64,000 bases of DNA from Fusobacterium_C necrophorum_A (GCF_004134945.1 NZ_SBAP01000009.1:20818-84817); one strand, 5' to 3'. Counted from the stretch's first letter, positions 1 to 8,952 are shown. The notes: generated by a model from the sequence alone, not told the origin. Translations and numbers: made by a program.

Positions 1-2
1 AA

Positions 3-1058
3 AAATGGAATTTTGGGGTTATAGACTATAATGTGAAAATTATTACTTGGTATTCTTTTTTGTTACAAGAACTTATTAAGCCATATCAGCCTTTCATATC
101 TTTAAGAAAAAATGTTAATAGATTAGAAGATTATGGAGCTGAAAATTCTATCAAGGGGATTTTATTTTTAGAGGATAAGAAGGATACCATTTCAAAAATA
201 AAAAAAGATAGTTGGGAATACTATATTCATCAAAAGAGTAATTTATTAAAAAAAGATAAAGTTAGTCAGCTCGCACATGTATGTTTAGATGAGCTAAAAG
301 ATTATGTCGTAACAAGATTAGAATCTATTTATTCAAATATTTTTTTTGATGAAATTCAAGATTGTGCTGGTTGGGATTTGGAAGTACTCAAAGAATTATT
401 TAAGAGCAAACTTTCTATAACTTGTTTTGGAGATTATAAGCAAACGACTTTTAGGACTAATAATTCTCCTAAAAACAAGCAATATAGAGATAGCAAGATA
501 AGATTTTTTTTTGAAAGATTAAACACGAAAAAGAAAAAAGAATGTGAAGTATTTTATAAAAATACTACTAGAAGATTTAATAAAGAGATATGTAATTTTA
601 TAAATACTATTTATAGAGATAAAGAATCTGAAGTGACATCGGAGGAAGCTATAGACTTAGAAATTTTACATACAGGAGTTTATATAATAGAAACTGAGTA
701 TTTAGAAGAATATTGTAGGTGTTATAATCCAACTATAATGAGATATAATAAAAAATCTAAGATTAATTTTAAACATAATTGTAGAATATTTAACTATGGA
801 GCATCCAAAGGTCAAACTTTTGACAGGGTAGTAATAATACCTGTTAGCACAGTAAATGAGTTTATTTATAAAGGGACAGAAATTAAAACGCTTCAAACAC
901 GCTCTAAATTTTATGTAGCATGTACTCGCCCTAGATACAGTATAGTATTTGCAGTAAACAAAGTTCAAGATACGAGTTTATTTCAAAAAAGTGTAATGGA
1001 AATTTTAGGGAAGAAAATTCCTGTTTATAAATATTCGCTGAAAGAAGAAATATTGTGA
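3..1058 (+). CDS. UvrD/Rep-type SF1 helicase, GajB-like (5' end outside window)
   Basis: The reading frame is open to the left edge, so the gene is truncated by the window; the GTG at 33 is internal. Visible SF1 motifs, in order: a motif Ia-like stretch (KIITWYSFLL), motif II/Walker B (FFDEIQD), motif III (GDYKQTTF), motif IV (NTTRRFNKEI), motif V (NYGASKGQTFD) and motif VI (FYVACTRPR). Walker A must lie upstream of the window. The spacing and the motif III/V wording resemble the small UvrD-like helicases of Gabija-type (GajB) defence pairs, as far as I recall that family. The gene is much more AT-rich than the core genes and is followed 71 bp later by an MBL-fold gene on the same strand. SF1 helicase is secure; the defence role is inference. 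It could also be an ordinary accessory repair helicase. Confidence 0.8.
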   Translation, partial: KWNFGVIDYNVKIITWYSFLLQELIKPYQPFISLRKNVNRLEDYGAENSIKGILFLEDKKDTISKIKKDSWEYYIHQKSNLLKKDKVSQLAHVCLDELKDYVVTRLESIYSNIFFDEIQDCAGWDLEVLKELFKSKLSITCFGDYKQTTFRTNNSPKNKQYRDSKIRFFFERLNTKKKKECEVFYKNTTRRFNKEICNFINTIYRDKESEVTSEEAIDLEILHTGVYIIETEYLEEYCRCYNPTIMRYNKKSKINFKHNCRIFNYGASKGQTFDRVVIIPVSTVNEFIYKGTEIKTLQTRSKFYVACTRPRYSIVFAVNKVQDTSLFQKSVMEILGKKIPVYKYSLKEEIL

Positions 1059-1063
1059 TAACA

Positions 1064-1099
1064 TATCGAAACATAATTTAGGATAATTTTGTTTCGATA
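1064..1099. promoter_or_regulatory. 10-bp perfect inverted repeat between helicase and MBL genes
   Basis: TATCGAAACA at 1064-1073 is mirrored by TGTTTCGATA at 1090-1099 with a 16-nt spacer, inside the 71-bp gap between the two accessory genes. There is no U-tract, so it is not an intrinsic terminator. It could be an operator for a dimeric regulator or an RNA hairpin that separates expression of the two genes. A TATACT box follows at 1101-1106 but has no convincing -35. Confidence 0.45.
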
Positions 1100-1129
1100 A
1101 TATACTTAATTAGGGAGATATTATATTCT

Positions 1130-2323
1130 ATGAAAAAGTATGAATCGAATGAGGATGAGAAAAAAATGATTCGAACATTTGTTGGAGTTGGACAGGGAAA
1201 TTTTTATGTAGAAAAATTTTCGGAAAAAAATATAACTGTTATATATGATTGTGGTAGTTTAAATAAAGAAGAGCTTATCAAGAAAATAGATAAAACTTTG
1301 AGTCAAGATAAAACTATTGACTTGTTATTTGTATCTCATTTTCATCAAGATCATATTAATGGTATTCCTTACTTATTAGAAAATTATAATATTAAAACCA
1401 TTGTTTTACCTTTTCTTACTCCTGAAAATAAGAAAATTATGGAGATGACTTATTTAATAGAGTTAGAATCTAAAGGTCCAATAGAGAAAAATACTATTAT
1501 GAATGATGAGGTTTATTGTTTTATTAACAATCCAGATAAGTTTATTTTAGAAAAAAATAAAAAGAAGAATCAAAATATAAAAGAAAGAGAGAGAAAATAT
1601 ACAATTTCTATTTATTATGTTTTAGATGATATTTCAAAAAAACAAAATGAAAATTATATAGTGGGAGGAACAGACTTTTCAAATATTTTAAAATTAAACA
1701 GAATAGATTGGCACTATATTCCATTCAATTTTAGAGATGAAGATTTAATTATTGATTTACAGAAAAGAATTTTAGGAGTTTTTGAGGATTTTTATAGTTG
1801 TGATTTAATTGAACTAGCTCTAGAAGAACGAAAAAAAGAGGTATGGAAAGCTATTGGAAAAATATATAAGGACACTATTAAACGAACCGAGGTTAATACT
1901 AACTCTATGGTTATTTTTTCGGGACCAACTCAACAAGGCTGGATAGGAGAGTGGGGAGGTGGTATAGAAATACTTTTATTGAGAGAAGTACTCCATGAAA
2001 TGGTATGTAAATTAGGTGATTTGAAAGTAGGCTGTTTATATACAGGTGACTATAATGCAAACAAAAATGAAGGTTTTAAAAAGTTAGAAAAATTTTTTGG
2101 TAAGTATTGGAATGAAATTGGCTATTTTCAAATTCCACATCATGGTTCTGACCACAATTTTTCAAAAGATTTTTTAAGAGGAGATATATTTTATATTATA
2201 TCTTGCTTACAAGAGAAGAATCCTTACGGTCATCCAGGTAAGAATTTGCAAAATGGACTAAGTAATAAATTATTTTTTATAGCGGATGATAAAGATTTTA
2301 TAGTTAGAATTAAAAAATTATAA
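1130..2323 (+). CDS. Stand-alone ComEC-like metallo-beta-lactamase-fold hydrolase
   Basis: This 397-aa protein has the MBL metal site HxHxDH (H70, H72, D74, H75 in SHFHQDH). It has an N-terminal VGVGQGN stretch (like the DVGQGD of ComEC/Rec2), an asparagine/serine motif (NTNSMVIF), a second-metal aspartate in YTGDYN (D307), and PHHGSDHN near residue 340. These match the ComEC/Rec2 MBL domain, but there are no membrane segments, so it is probably a soluble cytoplasmic nuclease or phosphodiesterase. An insert of about 150 residues between the metal motifs is lysine-rich and unassigned. The start follows AGGGAGA at 1112. Base composition matches the helicase gene upstream and differs from downstream genes, suggesting both arrived together. 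The substrate is unknown. Confidence 0.75.
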   Translation: MKKYESNEDEKKMIRTFVGVGQGNFYVEKFSEKNITVIYDCGSLNKEELIKKIDKTLSQDKTIDLLFVSHFHQDHINGIPYLLENYNIKTIVLPFLTPENKKIMEMTYLIELESKGPIEKNTIMNDEVYCFINNPDKFILEKNKKKNQNIKERERKYTISIYYVLDDISKKQNENYIVGGTDFSNILKLNRIDWHYIPFNFRDEDLIIDLQKRILGVFEDFYSCDLIELALEERKKEVWKAIGKIYKDTIKRTEVNTNSMVIFSGPTQQGWIGEWGGGIEILLLREVLHEMVCKLGDLKVGCLYTGDYNANKNEGFKKLEKFFGKYWNEIGYFQIPHHGSDHNFSKDFLRGDIFYIISCLQEKNPYGHPGKNLQNGLSNKLFFIADDKDFIVRIKKL

Positions 2324-2512
2324 AAGGTAAAATTGTATTTTCAAATTTTTAATGAAATTATATATGGATTTTTAATAAAAACTCTTCAAGAAACAGTATA
2401 AAAATTTAAGGGTAGGACCCAAGTAGCTACCAAATTATACTTTTAGCCTAATATTGCCAGTCATTTGCAATTCTCAAAACGTTAATTTCTTTACAAATGA
2501 ATACACAAATGC
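2324..2512. other. Non-coding edge of the accessory segment
   Basis: This gap between the MBL gene and the terminator hairpin near the ROK gene is very AT-rich. It contains a short GGTAG/CTACC inverted repeat (2411-2431). I see no tRNA, integrase site or convincing ORF. It marks the transition from AT-rich accessory DNA to normal composition. Confidence 0.4.
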
Positions 2513-2544
2513 AATCCCACAAATACTATATTTGTGGGATTTTT
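2513..2544 (+). terminator. Intrinsic terminator overlapping the ROK gene stop
   Basis: A perfect 13-bp stem (2513-2525 with 2529-2541), a 3-nt loop and TTTTT at 2540-2544. On the plus strand it ends transcription from the accessory genes. It overlaps the 3' end of the opposing ROK gene (stop at 2543-2545), so it can also fold in that transcript, though the U-tract there is poor. Confidence 0.6.
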
Positions 2545-3682
2545 AAAACATACTGTCAACAATAGGAAAAAGTGCTGCACCGATTAAACTCGAATTTTCT
2601 TGAAAAGAAGAGAAGACCACGGTATCTCTTCCTCGAAAAAAGATATGTCCGGAATGATAAATTTTATCTAAAAGTTTTGTGTATAGGTAGTCTTGAAAAT
2701 CACATATCATTCCGCTGATAATAATTTTCTCAGGGTTGGACAGAAAAAGAAGATTTTGAATCCCGGCAGCCAAGTATTCAAGATATTGATCTAATATTTT
2801 CTTTCCTTCTTCCGTCTCTCGATATTCATCTCGGAAAAAAGTTTTAATTTCCGTTATTTCCGGAAAGACTTCCTGAACATCTTGCAACAAGGCTTTGATG
2901 GAAATATAGCTTCCCAAGCACCCCTTACTCCCACAGTAACATTTTCTTCCATGTTGATGGACTATCATATGATGAATTCTTCCCGCTTTCAAGTAAAAGT
3001 TTCTGTCCTGTTCTCGGCGGGCAAAATGGGAACTTCCTATATTTTTGTTGATAGTCAAAACCGTGAATTCCGAAAGGTTTAAACATTTTCCCAATACTGC
3101 TTCCGCAATCGCAGAGAGGTTGGATTCATTTTCGATATAAATGGGATAGGGAATATTTTTTTGTAGCTCCTGTAAAGCTACAAAAGAAGAAAAATGATTG
3201 ATTTTAAACTCAATCATCTTGGTTTCCTGATTAAAAATTCCCGGAATTGAGATGCCGATTCCTACTATTTTTTCTCTTTTTTCTTTTTTTATTTGTTGAA
3301 TAAACAGGTAAATAGTACTTTCCAAAAAAGAAATCATATCTTTTGGCGGAGATGATAGTTTGACTTTAGAATGACACAGAGCTTTTCCTACACTGTCGGT
3401 AAATATGAGATATATATACTCTTCGGAAATCCGCACCCCGATAGAATAGCAAAAATCATGATTGTAGGTATATTCCATACCTTTTCTTCCCACACCGTGA
3501 GAATGTTTTTTAGATTGGATTAACATATCTTTTTCCAAGAAGTCTTCCAAGATACGTTTGACCGTTGGAAATGTTAAATTCAAACTTTGACATACTTCAG
3601 CAATAGAAAAACCTTGTTTTCGATTGTATATATATTCAAAAATAATAGTTTCATTATTTTTCTTGATTTCCTTTTGATACAT
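2543..3682 (-). CDS. ROK-family (NagC/XylR-type) transcriptional regulator
   Basis: The 379-aa protein has an N-terminal winged-helix region (residues about 12-55, SIAEVCQSLNLTFPTVKRIL). The ROK fold follows, with GIGISIPGIF, the sugar-site ENESNLSAIAE segment and the zinc/ROK signature CYCGSKGCLG. ROK regulators usually repress sugar or aminosugar genes and are induced by the sugar or its phosphate. The HTH identifies it as a regulator rather than a sugar kinase. A strong SD (AAGGAGGAG on the minus strand, about 3690-3698) precedes the ATG at 3682. It is divergent from hutH across a short promoter region, so it may regulate the hut genes, but no operator was identified and ROK control of histidine use would be unusual. 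Confidence 0.88.
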   Translation of the reverse strand: MYQKEIKKNNETIIFEYIYNRKQGFSIAEVCQSLNLTFPTVKRILEDFLEKDMLIQSKKHSHGVGRKGMEYTYNHDFCYSIGVRISEEYIYLIFTDSVGKALCHSKVKLSSPPKDMISFLESTIYLFIQQIKKEKREKIVGIGISIPGIFNQETKMIEFKINHFSSFVALQELQKNIPYPIYIENESNLSAIAEAVLGKCLNLSEFTVLTINKNIGSSHFARREQDRNFYLKAGRIHHMIVHQHGRKCYCGSKGCLGSYISIKALLQDVQEVFPEITEIKTFFRDEYRETEEGKKILDQYLEYLAAGIQNLLFLSNPEKIIISGMICDFQDYLYTKLLDKIYHSGHIFFRGRDTVVFSSFQENSSLIGAALFPIVDSMF

Positions 3683-3765
3683 AATTTTCTCCTCCTTCTA
3701 TTCTATTATACATCAAATTGTAAAAAAAGAGATACATTTTTTCGAAGAAAAAATTAAAAAAGATA

Positions 3766-3794
3766 TTGATTTTCATATAAAAATGAGGTAAACT
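3766..3794 (+). promoter_or_regulatory. Sigma-70-type promoter for hutH-hutU
   Basis: -35 TTGATT (3766-3771), 17-nt spacer, -10 TAAACT (3789-3794). It lies in the divergent region between the ROK gene and hutH, about 60 nt upstream of the hutH start. Confidence 0.5.
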
Positions 3795-3851
3795 TAAATT
3801 ATTAAAGTGATTTTAAAAATAACTTTACATTGTCTAGGAGGTGTTGTTAAT

Positions 3852-5384
3852 TTGGAATTAGTATTGGGAAGCAACAAGATTACTTTGGAAGATTTAGTGA
3901 ATGTGACACGACGGGGATATAAAGTTAAAATTTCGGAGGAAGCCTATGAAAAAATTGACCGGGCAAGAGCTTTGGTGGATAAGTATGTGGAAGAGGGAAA
4001 GGTTTCTTACGGGATTACAACCGGTTTTGGAAAGTTTGCTGAAGTGACTATTTCAAAAGAAGAAACTGGGCAATTACAAAAAAATATTATTATGAGCCAC
4101 TCTTGTAGCGTAGGAAATCCGATGCCGGAAGATATTGCCAGAGGAATTGTCCTATTGAGAGCCGTGAATTTGGCGAAAGGATATTCCGGTGTCAGAAGAG
4201 TGATAGTCGAAACTTTGGTGGATATGTTAAACAAAAACGTAACTCCGTGGATTCCTGAAAAAGGTTCTGTCGGATCCTCCGGAGATTTATCTCCATTGGC
4301 ACATATGTCTTTGGTATTATTAGGAATGGGAAAGGCCTATTATGAGGGAGAGTTATTGGATGGGAAAACAGCCATGGAGAGAGCAGGAATTCCAATTTTA
4401 TCATCTTTATCTTCGAAAGAAGGTTTGGCTTTGACCAATGGAACACAATCTTTGACTTCTGTCGGAGCTCATGTTTTATACGATGCGATAAACTTGTCAA
4501 AACATCTTGACATCGCCGCTTCTATGACCATGGAAGGATTACATGGAATTATAGATGCCTATGATGCAAGAATTGCAGAAGTAAGAGGACAAGAAGGACA
4601 AATACGAACAGCAGAGAATATGAGAAAAATTTTGGACGGAAGCCAAAATGTTACCAAACAAGGAGAGGAAAGAGTTCAAGATTCTTATGTTTTGAGATGT
4701 ATTCCTCAAATTCATGGAGCCAGCAAGGATACTTTGGAATATGTAAAACATAAGGTAGAAATTGAAATCAATGCCGTAACAGATAATCCACTAATTTTTG
4801 TGGATACAGATGAAGTAATTTCTGGAGGAAATTTTCATGGACAACCTATGGCATTGCCATTTGATTTTTTAGGAATTGCTTTGGCGGAAATGGCAAATGT
4901 TTCAGAAAGAAGAATTGAAAAAATGGTAAATCCCGCTATTAATCACGGATTACCGGCATTTTTAGTGGAAAAGGGCGGATTGAATTCCGGATTTATGATT
5001 GTACAATACAGTGCAGCTGCTTTAGTATCGGAAAATAAAGTATTGGCTCATCCGGCTTCTGTCGATTCGATTCCTACTTCTGCAAACCAAGAAGACCATG
5101 TGTCTATGGGATCAATTGCGGCAAAAAAATCAAAAGATATTTTGGAAAATGTAAGAAATGTGATTGGAATGGAATTGATTACCGCCTGTCAAGCCATTGA
5201 TTTGAAAGGGGCAAAAGAAAAATTATCCAAAGCAACACGAGCTGCCTATGAGGAAGTGAGAAAACATGTCCCTTATGTCGATGTGGACAGAGAAAGCTAT
5301 GTGGACATTCATAAGGCGGAAGAAATTATTAAGACAAACGTGATTGTAGAAGCAGTGGAAAAGATAGTAGGAGGGATGTATTAA
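3852..5384 (+). CDS. hutH: Histidine ammonia-lyase
   Basis: Converts L-histidine to urocanate plus ammonia, the first step of histidine degradation. I choose the TTG at 3852 because AGGAGG (3836-3841) sits 10 nt upstream; this gives 510 aa, the usual family length, whereas the GTG at 3807 adds 15 unsupported residues. The MIO-cofactor segment is clear (GSVGSSGDLSPL), but the cofactor tripeptide reads Ser142-Ser143-Gly144 where most family members have Ala-Ser-Gly. The position matches the residue numbering of the Pseudomonas enzyme. Other family blocks are intact (YGITTGFGKFA, NGTQ, NPAINHGLPA, SANQEDHVSMG). hutU starts 1 nt after its stop, so the two are an operon. Confidence 0.95.
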   Translation: MELVLGSNKITLEDLVNVTRRGYKVKISEEAYEKIDRARALVDKYVEEGKVSYGITTGFGKFAEVTISKEETGQLQKNIIMSHSCSVGNPMPEDIARGIVLLRAVNLAKGYSGVRRVIVETLVDMLNKNVTPWIPEKGSVGSSGDLSPLAHMSLVLLGMGKAYYEGELLDGKTAMERAGIPILSSLSSKEGLALTNGTQSLTSVGAHVLYDAINLSKHLDIAASMTMEGLHGIIDAYDARIAEVRGQEGQIRTAENMRKILDGSQNVTKQGEERVQDSYVLRCIPQIHGASKDTLEYVKHKVEIEINAVTDNPLIFVDTDEVISGGNFHGQPMALPFDFLGIALAEMANVSERRIEKMVNPAINHGLPAFLVEKGGLNSGFMIVQYSAAALVSENKVLAHPASVDSIPTSANQEDHVSMGSIAAKKSKDILENVRNVIGMELITACQAIDLKGAKEKLSKATRAAYEEVRKHVPYVDVDRESYVDIHKAEEIIKTNVIVEAVEKIVGGMY

Positions 5385-5385
5385 T

Positions 5386-7416
5386 ATGAAAAATCAAGAT
5401 ATATTTCATGCTATGACAATAAAATTGGAAGCTTGTGACATTCCGAAAGAAATTCCTAAAATGGATCCCAGTATTCGAAGAGCTCCTAAAAGAGTGGTAG
5501 CATTAACGGAAGATGATATTAAACTGGCGTTAAAAAATGCTTTACGTTATATTCCGGAAGAGTTTCATGAAATGTTGGCTCCCGAATTTTTGGAAGAATT
5601 GATGGAACATGGAAGAATTTACGGATATCGTTTTCGACCGGAAGGAAGAATTTATGGAAAACCGATTGAAGAATACAAAGGGAATTGTACGGATGCGAAA
5701 GCAATTCAAGTGATGATTGATAACAATTTGGATTTTGCCATTGCCTTATATCCTTATGAATTGGTAACCTATGGAGAAACAGGACAAGTTTGTCAAAACT
5801 GGATGCAATATCGATTGATTAAAAAATATTTGGAACATATGACACAAGATCAAACTTTGGTTATGGCATCAGGGCATCCGACCGGATTGTTCCATTCCAA
5901 TCCCTATGCTCCGAGAGTGATTATTACGAACGGGCTTATGGTAGGCTTGTTTGATGATTATGACAACTGGGCAAGAGGAGCTGCCATCGGAGTGGCCAAT
6001 TATGGACAAATGACGGCGGGGGGTTGGATGTATATCGGACCACAAGGAATTGTACACGGAACTTATTCTACGATTTTAAATGCGGGAAGATTATTCTGCG
6101 GAGTGCCGGCAAACGGAGATTTACAAGGAAAATTATTTGTGACTTCAGGACTGGGAGGAATGAGTGGAGCCCAAGGAAAAGCAGCTGTGATTGCAAAAGG
6201 AGTTGCCATTGTAGCGGAGGTCGATATTTCCAGAATTCATACTCGTTTGGAACAGGGTTGGGTCAATCGAATTGCGGAAAGTCCGGAGGAAGCCTTCCAA
6301 ATTGCCCATGAAAAATTAGTGGCAAAAGAGGCCTATGCGATTGCGTTCCACGGTAATGTTGTTGATTTATTGGAATATGCCGATGCACACAATGAGCATA
6401 TCGATTTATTGTCAGATCAAACTTCCTGTCATGCTGTGTATGATGGAGGATATTGTCCGGTAGGAATTTCTTTTGAAGAAAGAACGAGATTGCTGGCGGA
6501 AGATAGAAAAACATTCCGGGAATTGGTGGATAACACCTTAAAACGTCACTATGAAGTGATTAAGAGATTAACATCCAAAGGAGTCTACTTCTTTGACTAT
6601 GGAAATTCTTTCTTGAAGGCAATTTATGATACAGGAATTAAAGAAATTTCTAAAAATGGAAGAGATGACAAGGCAGGATTCATTTTCCCATCCTATGTGG
6701 AAGATATTTTAGGACCGGAATTATTCGACTATGGATATGGACCTTTCCGATGGTGCTGTTTATCCGGAAAACATGAAGATTTGATTAAAACAGACCATGC
6801 AGCTTTGGAATTGGTGGATCCGAATAGAAGATACCAAGATAGAGATAACTATGTATGGATTCAAGATGCGGATAAAAATAATTTAGTGGTAGGAACCCAA
6901 TGCAGGATTTTCTATCAAGATGCTATGAGCAGAACAGCCATTGCCTTAAAATTCAATGACATGGTTCGAAAAGGAGAAATCGGACCGGTTATGTTAGGAA
7001 GAGATCACCATGATGTATCAGGAACGGACTCTCCATTCAGAGAAACGTCCAATATCAAAGACGGAAGTAATATTATGGCGGATATGGCGACCCAATGTTT
7101 TGCAGGAAACGCTGCTCGTGGAATGACTATGGTTGCTCTTCATAATGGAGGAGGAGTTGGAATCGGAAAATCTATCAACGGCGGTTTTGGAATGGTTTTA
7201 GATGGAAGCTTGCGAGTGGACGAAATTTTGAAACAAGCAATGCCTTGGGACGTTATGGGAGGAGTTGCCAGAAGAGCTTGGGCAAGAAATCCTCATTCTA
7301 TCGAAACTGTGATGGAATATAATCGCAAGAATCAAGGAACAGACCATATTACCTTGCCTTATATCGCTTCTGATGATTTAGTCAATGGATTGGTAGAAAA
7401 GTTTTTGAAAAAGTAG
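5386..7416 (+). CDS. hutU: Urocanate hydratase, long form
   Basis: Hydrates urocanate to imidazolonepropionate using tightly bound NAD. Conserved segments include YGQMTAGGWMYIGPQG, GGMSGAQGKA, DQTSCHAVYDGGY and GGGVGIGKSINGGFG. At 676 aa it is clearly longer than the roughly 550-560 aa of typical bacterial HutU and close to the animal enzyme length; the extra sequence lies at the N-terminus and inside the protein. SD GTAGGAGGG is 10 nt upstream of the ATG. No hutI or formiminoglutamate gene follows, so the later steps are encoded elsewhere or follow another route. A terminator follows at 7500. Confidence 0.95.
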   Translation: MKNQDIFHAMTIKLEACDIPKEIPKMDPSIRRAPKRVVALTEDDIKLALKNALRYIPEEFHEMLAPEFLEELMEHGRIYGYRFRPEGRIYGKPIEEYKGNCTDAKAIQVMIDNNLDFAIALYPYELVTYGETGQVCQNWMQYRLIKKYLEHMTQDQTLVMASGHPTGLFHSNPYAPRVIITNGLMVGLFDDYDNWARGAAIGVANYGQMTAGGWMYIGPQGIVHGTYSTILNAGRLFCGVPANGDLQGKLFVTSGLGGMSGAQGKAAVIAKGVAIVAEVDISRIHTRLEQGWVNRIAESPEEAFQIAHEKLVAKEAYAIAFHGNVVDLLEYADAHNEHIDLLSDQTSCHAVYDGGYCPVGISFEERTRLLAEDRKTFRELVDNTLKRHYEVIKRLTSKGVYFFDYGNSFLKAIYDTGIKEISKNGRDDKAGFIFPSYVEDILGPELFDYGYGPFRWCCLSGKHEDLIKTDHAALELVDPNRRYQDRDNYVWIQDADKNNLVVGTQCRIFYQDAMSRTAIALKFNDMVRKGEIGPVMLGRDHHDVSGTDSPFRETSNIKDGSNIMADMATQCFAGNAARGMTMVALHNGGGVGIGKSINGGFGMVLDGSLRVDEILKQAMPWDVMGGVARRAWARNPHSIETVMEYNRKNQGTDHITLPYIASDDLVNGLVEKFLKK

Positions 7417-7499
7417 AAACAATAATTCTTTCTCTTAGTGTGACGGCTAAGAAAAATGTTGTTGAAAGAAGAAGTCTATTATCATGAGCTGAAATATGG

Positions 7500-7527
7500 G
7501 AGGATTCAAAGTGTTGAATCCTCTTTT
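7500..7527 (+). terminator. Intrinsic terminator after hutU
   Basis: GAGGATTCAA / TTGAATCCTC perfect 10-bp stem (7500-7509, 7514-7523), AGTG loop, TTTT. No promoter is visible between it and the next gene, so the downstream transporter-like gene may rely on read-through. Confidence 0.8.
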
Positions 7528-7560
7528 CCATAATAAAATTTTATAACAAGGAGGGATGCA

Positions 7561-8862
7561 ATGAGCAAAGATAAGAATGTAGCGATGAGTAAATTTATTT
7601 TTTGTAGTTTGTTTGGTATTTTTATGTTTTTTGTTCCGATTTCCATAGAAGGAAAGAGTTCCATCCCCTTGGATCATATCGTGAGCTGGATTTTAAAGAT
7701 TCCTTATTACAGAGAGACTTATGGTTTGATTTTATGCTTCCTGGGAGTGATTCTTCCGTTTTGGAAAGGAACATGGAATAAAAGTAGAGTGAAAATGATA
7801 TTTTCTATTCTAAACATTGCCGCTCTTCCTTTTATTCTCATGGCAGTCTTTCATATAGGACCGAAAGCCTTGTTGGAAAAGGATATGATACCATTTATCT
7901 ATTCTAAAATTGTTGTTCCTGTGACGACAATTGTCCCTGTCGGTTCTGTATTTTTGGCTTTTATTATTTCTTATGGATTAATGGAATTTGTTGGGGTTTT
8001 CATGAGACCTATTATGAAACCGATTTTTAAAACTCCCGGACGTTCTGCTATTGATGCGGTTGCTTCCTTTGTGGGGTCCTATTCTATTGCTCTTTTGATT
8101 ACAAATGGCGTCTATCGAGAAGGAAAATATACTTCGAAGGAAGCCTGTATTATTGCAACAGGATTTTCCACTGTTTCAGCAACTTTTATGATTATTGTGG
8201 CAAAAACTCTTGGTTTTATGGAGAATCATTGGTTAGCTTATTTTTGGACAACCGTTTTTGTTACCTTTTTGGTAACGGCCATTACCGCCAGGATTTATCC
8301 TCTGTCTCAAAAATCGGATATGTATTTTCAAGGAATTCAAGGAAATATTGAGCAAGATGTACCTAAAAATAAATGGAACATTGCTTTACAGGAAGCAATA
8401 CGGGTAAGTGCAAATTCTCCCACTATTTTTGAAAATACAAAAATAAATTTGTTGGAAGGCTTTAAATTAGCATTCAATATGGCTCCTTCCTTAATGGCTG
8501 TTGGAACCTTAGGACTTATTTTAGCAAAATATACTCCTTTATTTGATGTTGTCGGATATATCTTCTATCCTTTTACTTTCGTGATTGGAATATCAGAACC
8601 ATTACTAGCAGCAAAGGCTCTTGCCATGAGTATTGCAGAAATGTTTTTACCGGCAGTTCCTGTTGCGGAAGCGTCCATGGTAACAAAGTTTATTGTAGGG
8701 GTAAGTTGTGTATCGGAAATACTGTTTTTTAGTGCCTCTATTCCATGTATGTTATCCACAGATATTCCGTTAACAATGAAGGATTATTTTATCATCTGGT
8801 TTGAGAGAGTCGCTTTGTCCATTCTTATTACTGCTCCTTTTGCTTATTTGATTTTTGGGTGA
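7561..8862 (+). CDS. YjiH-family membrane protein with nucleoside-recognition (Gate) domains
   Basis: 433-aa polytopic protein with about 10-11 hydrophobic segments. It resembles YjiH proteins, which carry two Gate domains (visible around GRSAIDAVASFVGSYSIALL and the C-terminal GISEPLLAAKA/VGVSCVSEILF region). The family has no firmly assigned substrate. Its location directly after hutH-hutU, with a strong SD (AAGGAGGG, 5 nt before ATG 7561), suggests transport related to histidine or urocanate; that is inference from context. It is separated from hutU by a terminator, so expression may be lower than or independent of the enzymes. Confidence 0.75.
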   Translation: MSKDKNVAMSKFIFCSLFGIFMFFVPISIEGKSSIPLDHIVSWILKIPYYRETYGLILCFLGVILPFWKGTWNKSRVKMIFSILNIAALPFILMAVFHIGPKALLEKDMIPFIYSKIVVPVTTIVPVGSVFLAFIISYGLMEFVGVFMRPIMKPIFKTPGRSAIDAVASFVGSYSIALLITNGVYREGKYTSKEACIIATGFSTVSATFMIIVAKTLGFMENHWLAYFWTTVFVTFLVTAITARIYPLSQKSDMYFQGIQGNIEQDVPKNKWNIALQEAIRVSANSPTIFENTKINLLEGFKLAFNMAPSLMAVGTLGLILAKYTPLFDVVGYIFYPFTFVIGISEPLLAAKALAMSIAEMFLPAVPVAEASMVTKFIVGVSCVSEILFFSASIPCMLSTDIPLTMKDYFIIWFERVALSILITAPFAYLIFG

Positions 8863-8912
8863 GAACGGGACTGAGTTAAAAAAGTTGAAAATATTTAATG
8901 TAAGTTAGCAAT

Positions 8913-8952
8913 AAGGATTTACTCCTGTAAGAACCGGGAGTGAATCCTTTTT
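8913..8952 (+). terminator. Intrinsic terminator after the YjiH-family gene
   Basis: A 13-bp stem with one G-T pair (8913-8925 with 8937-8949), an 11-nt loop and a T-rich tail. Confidence 0.75.
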
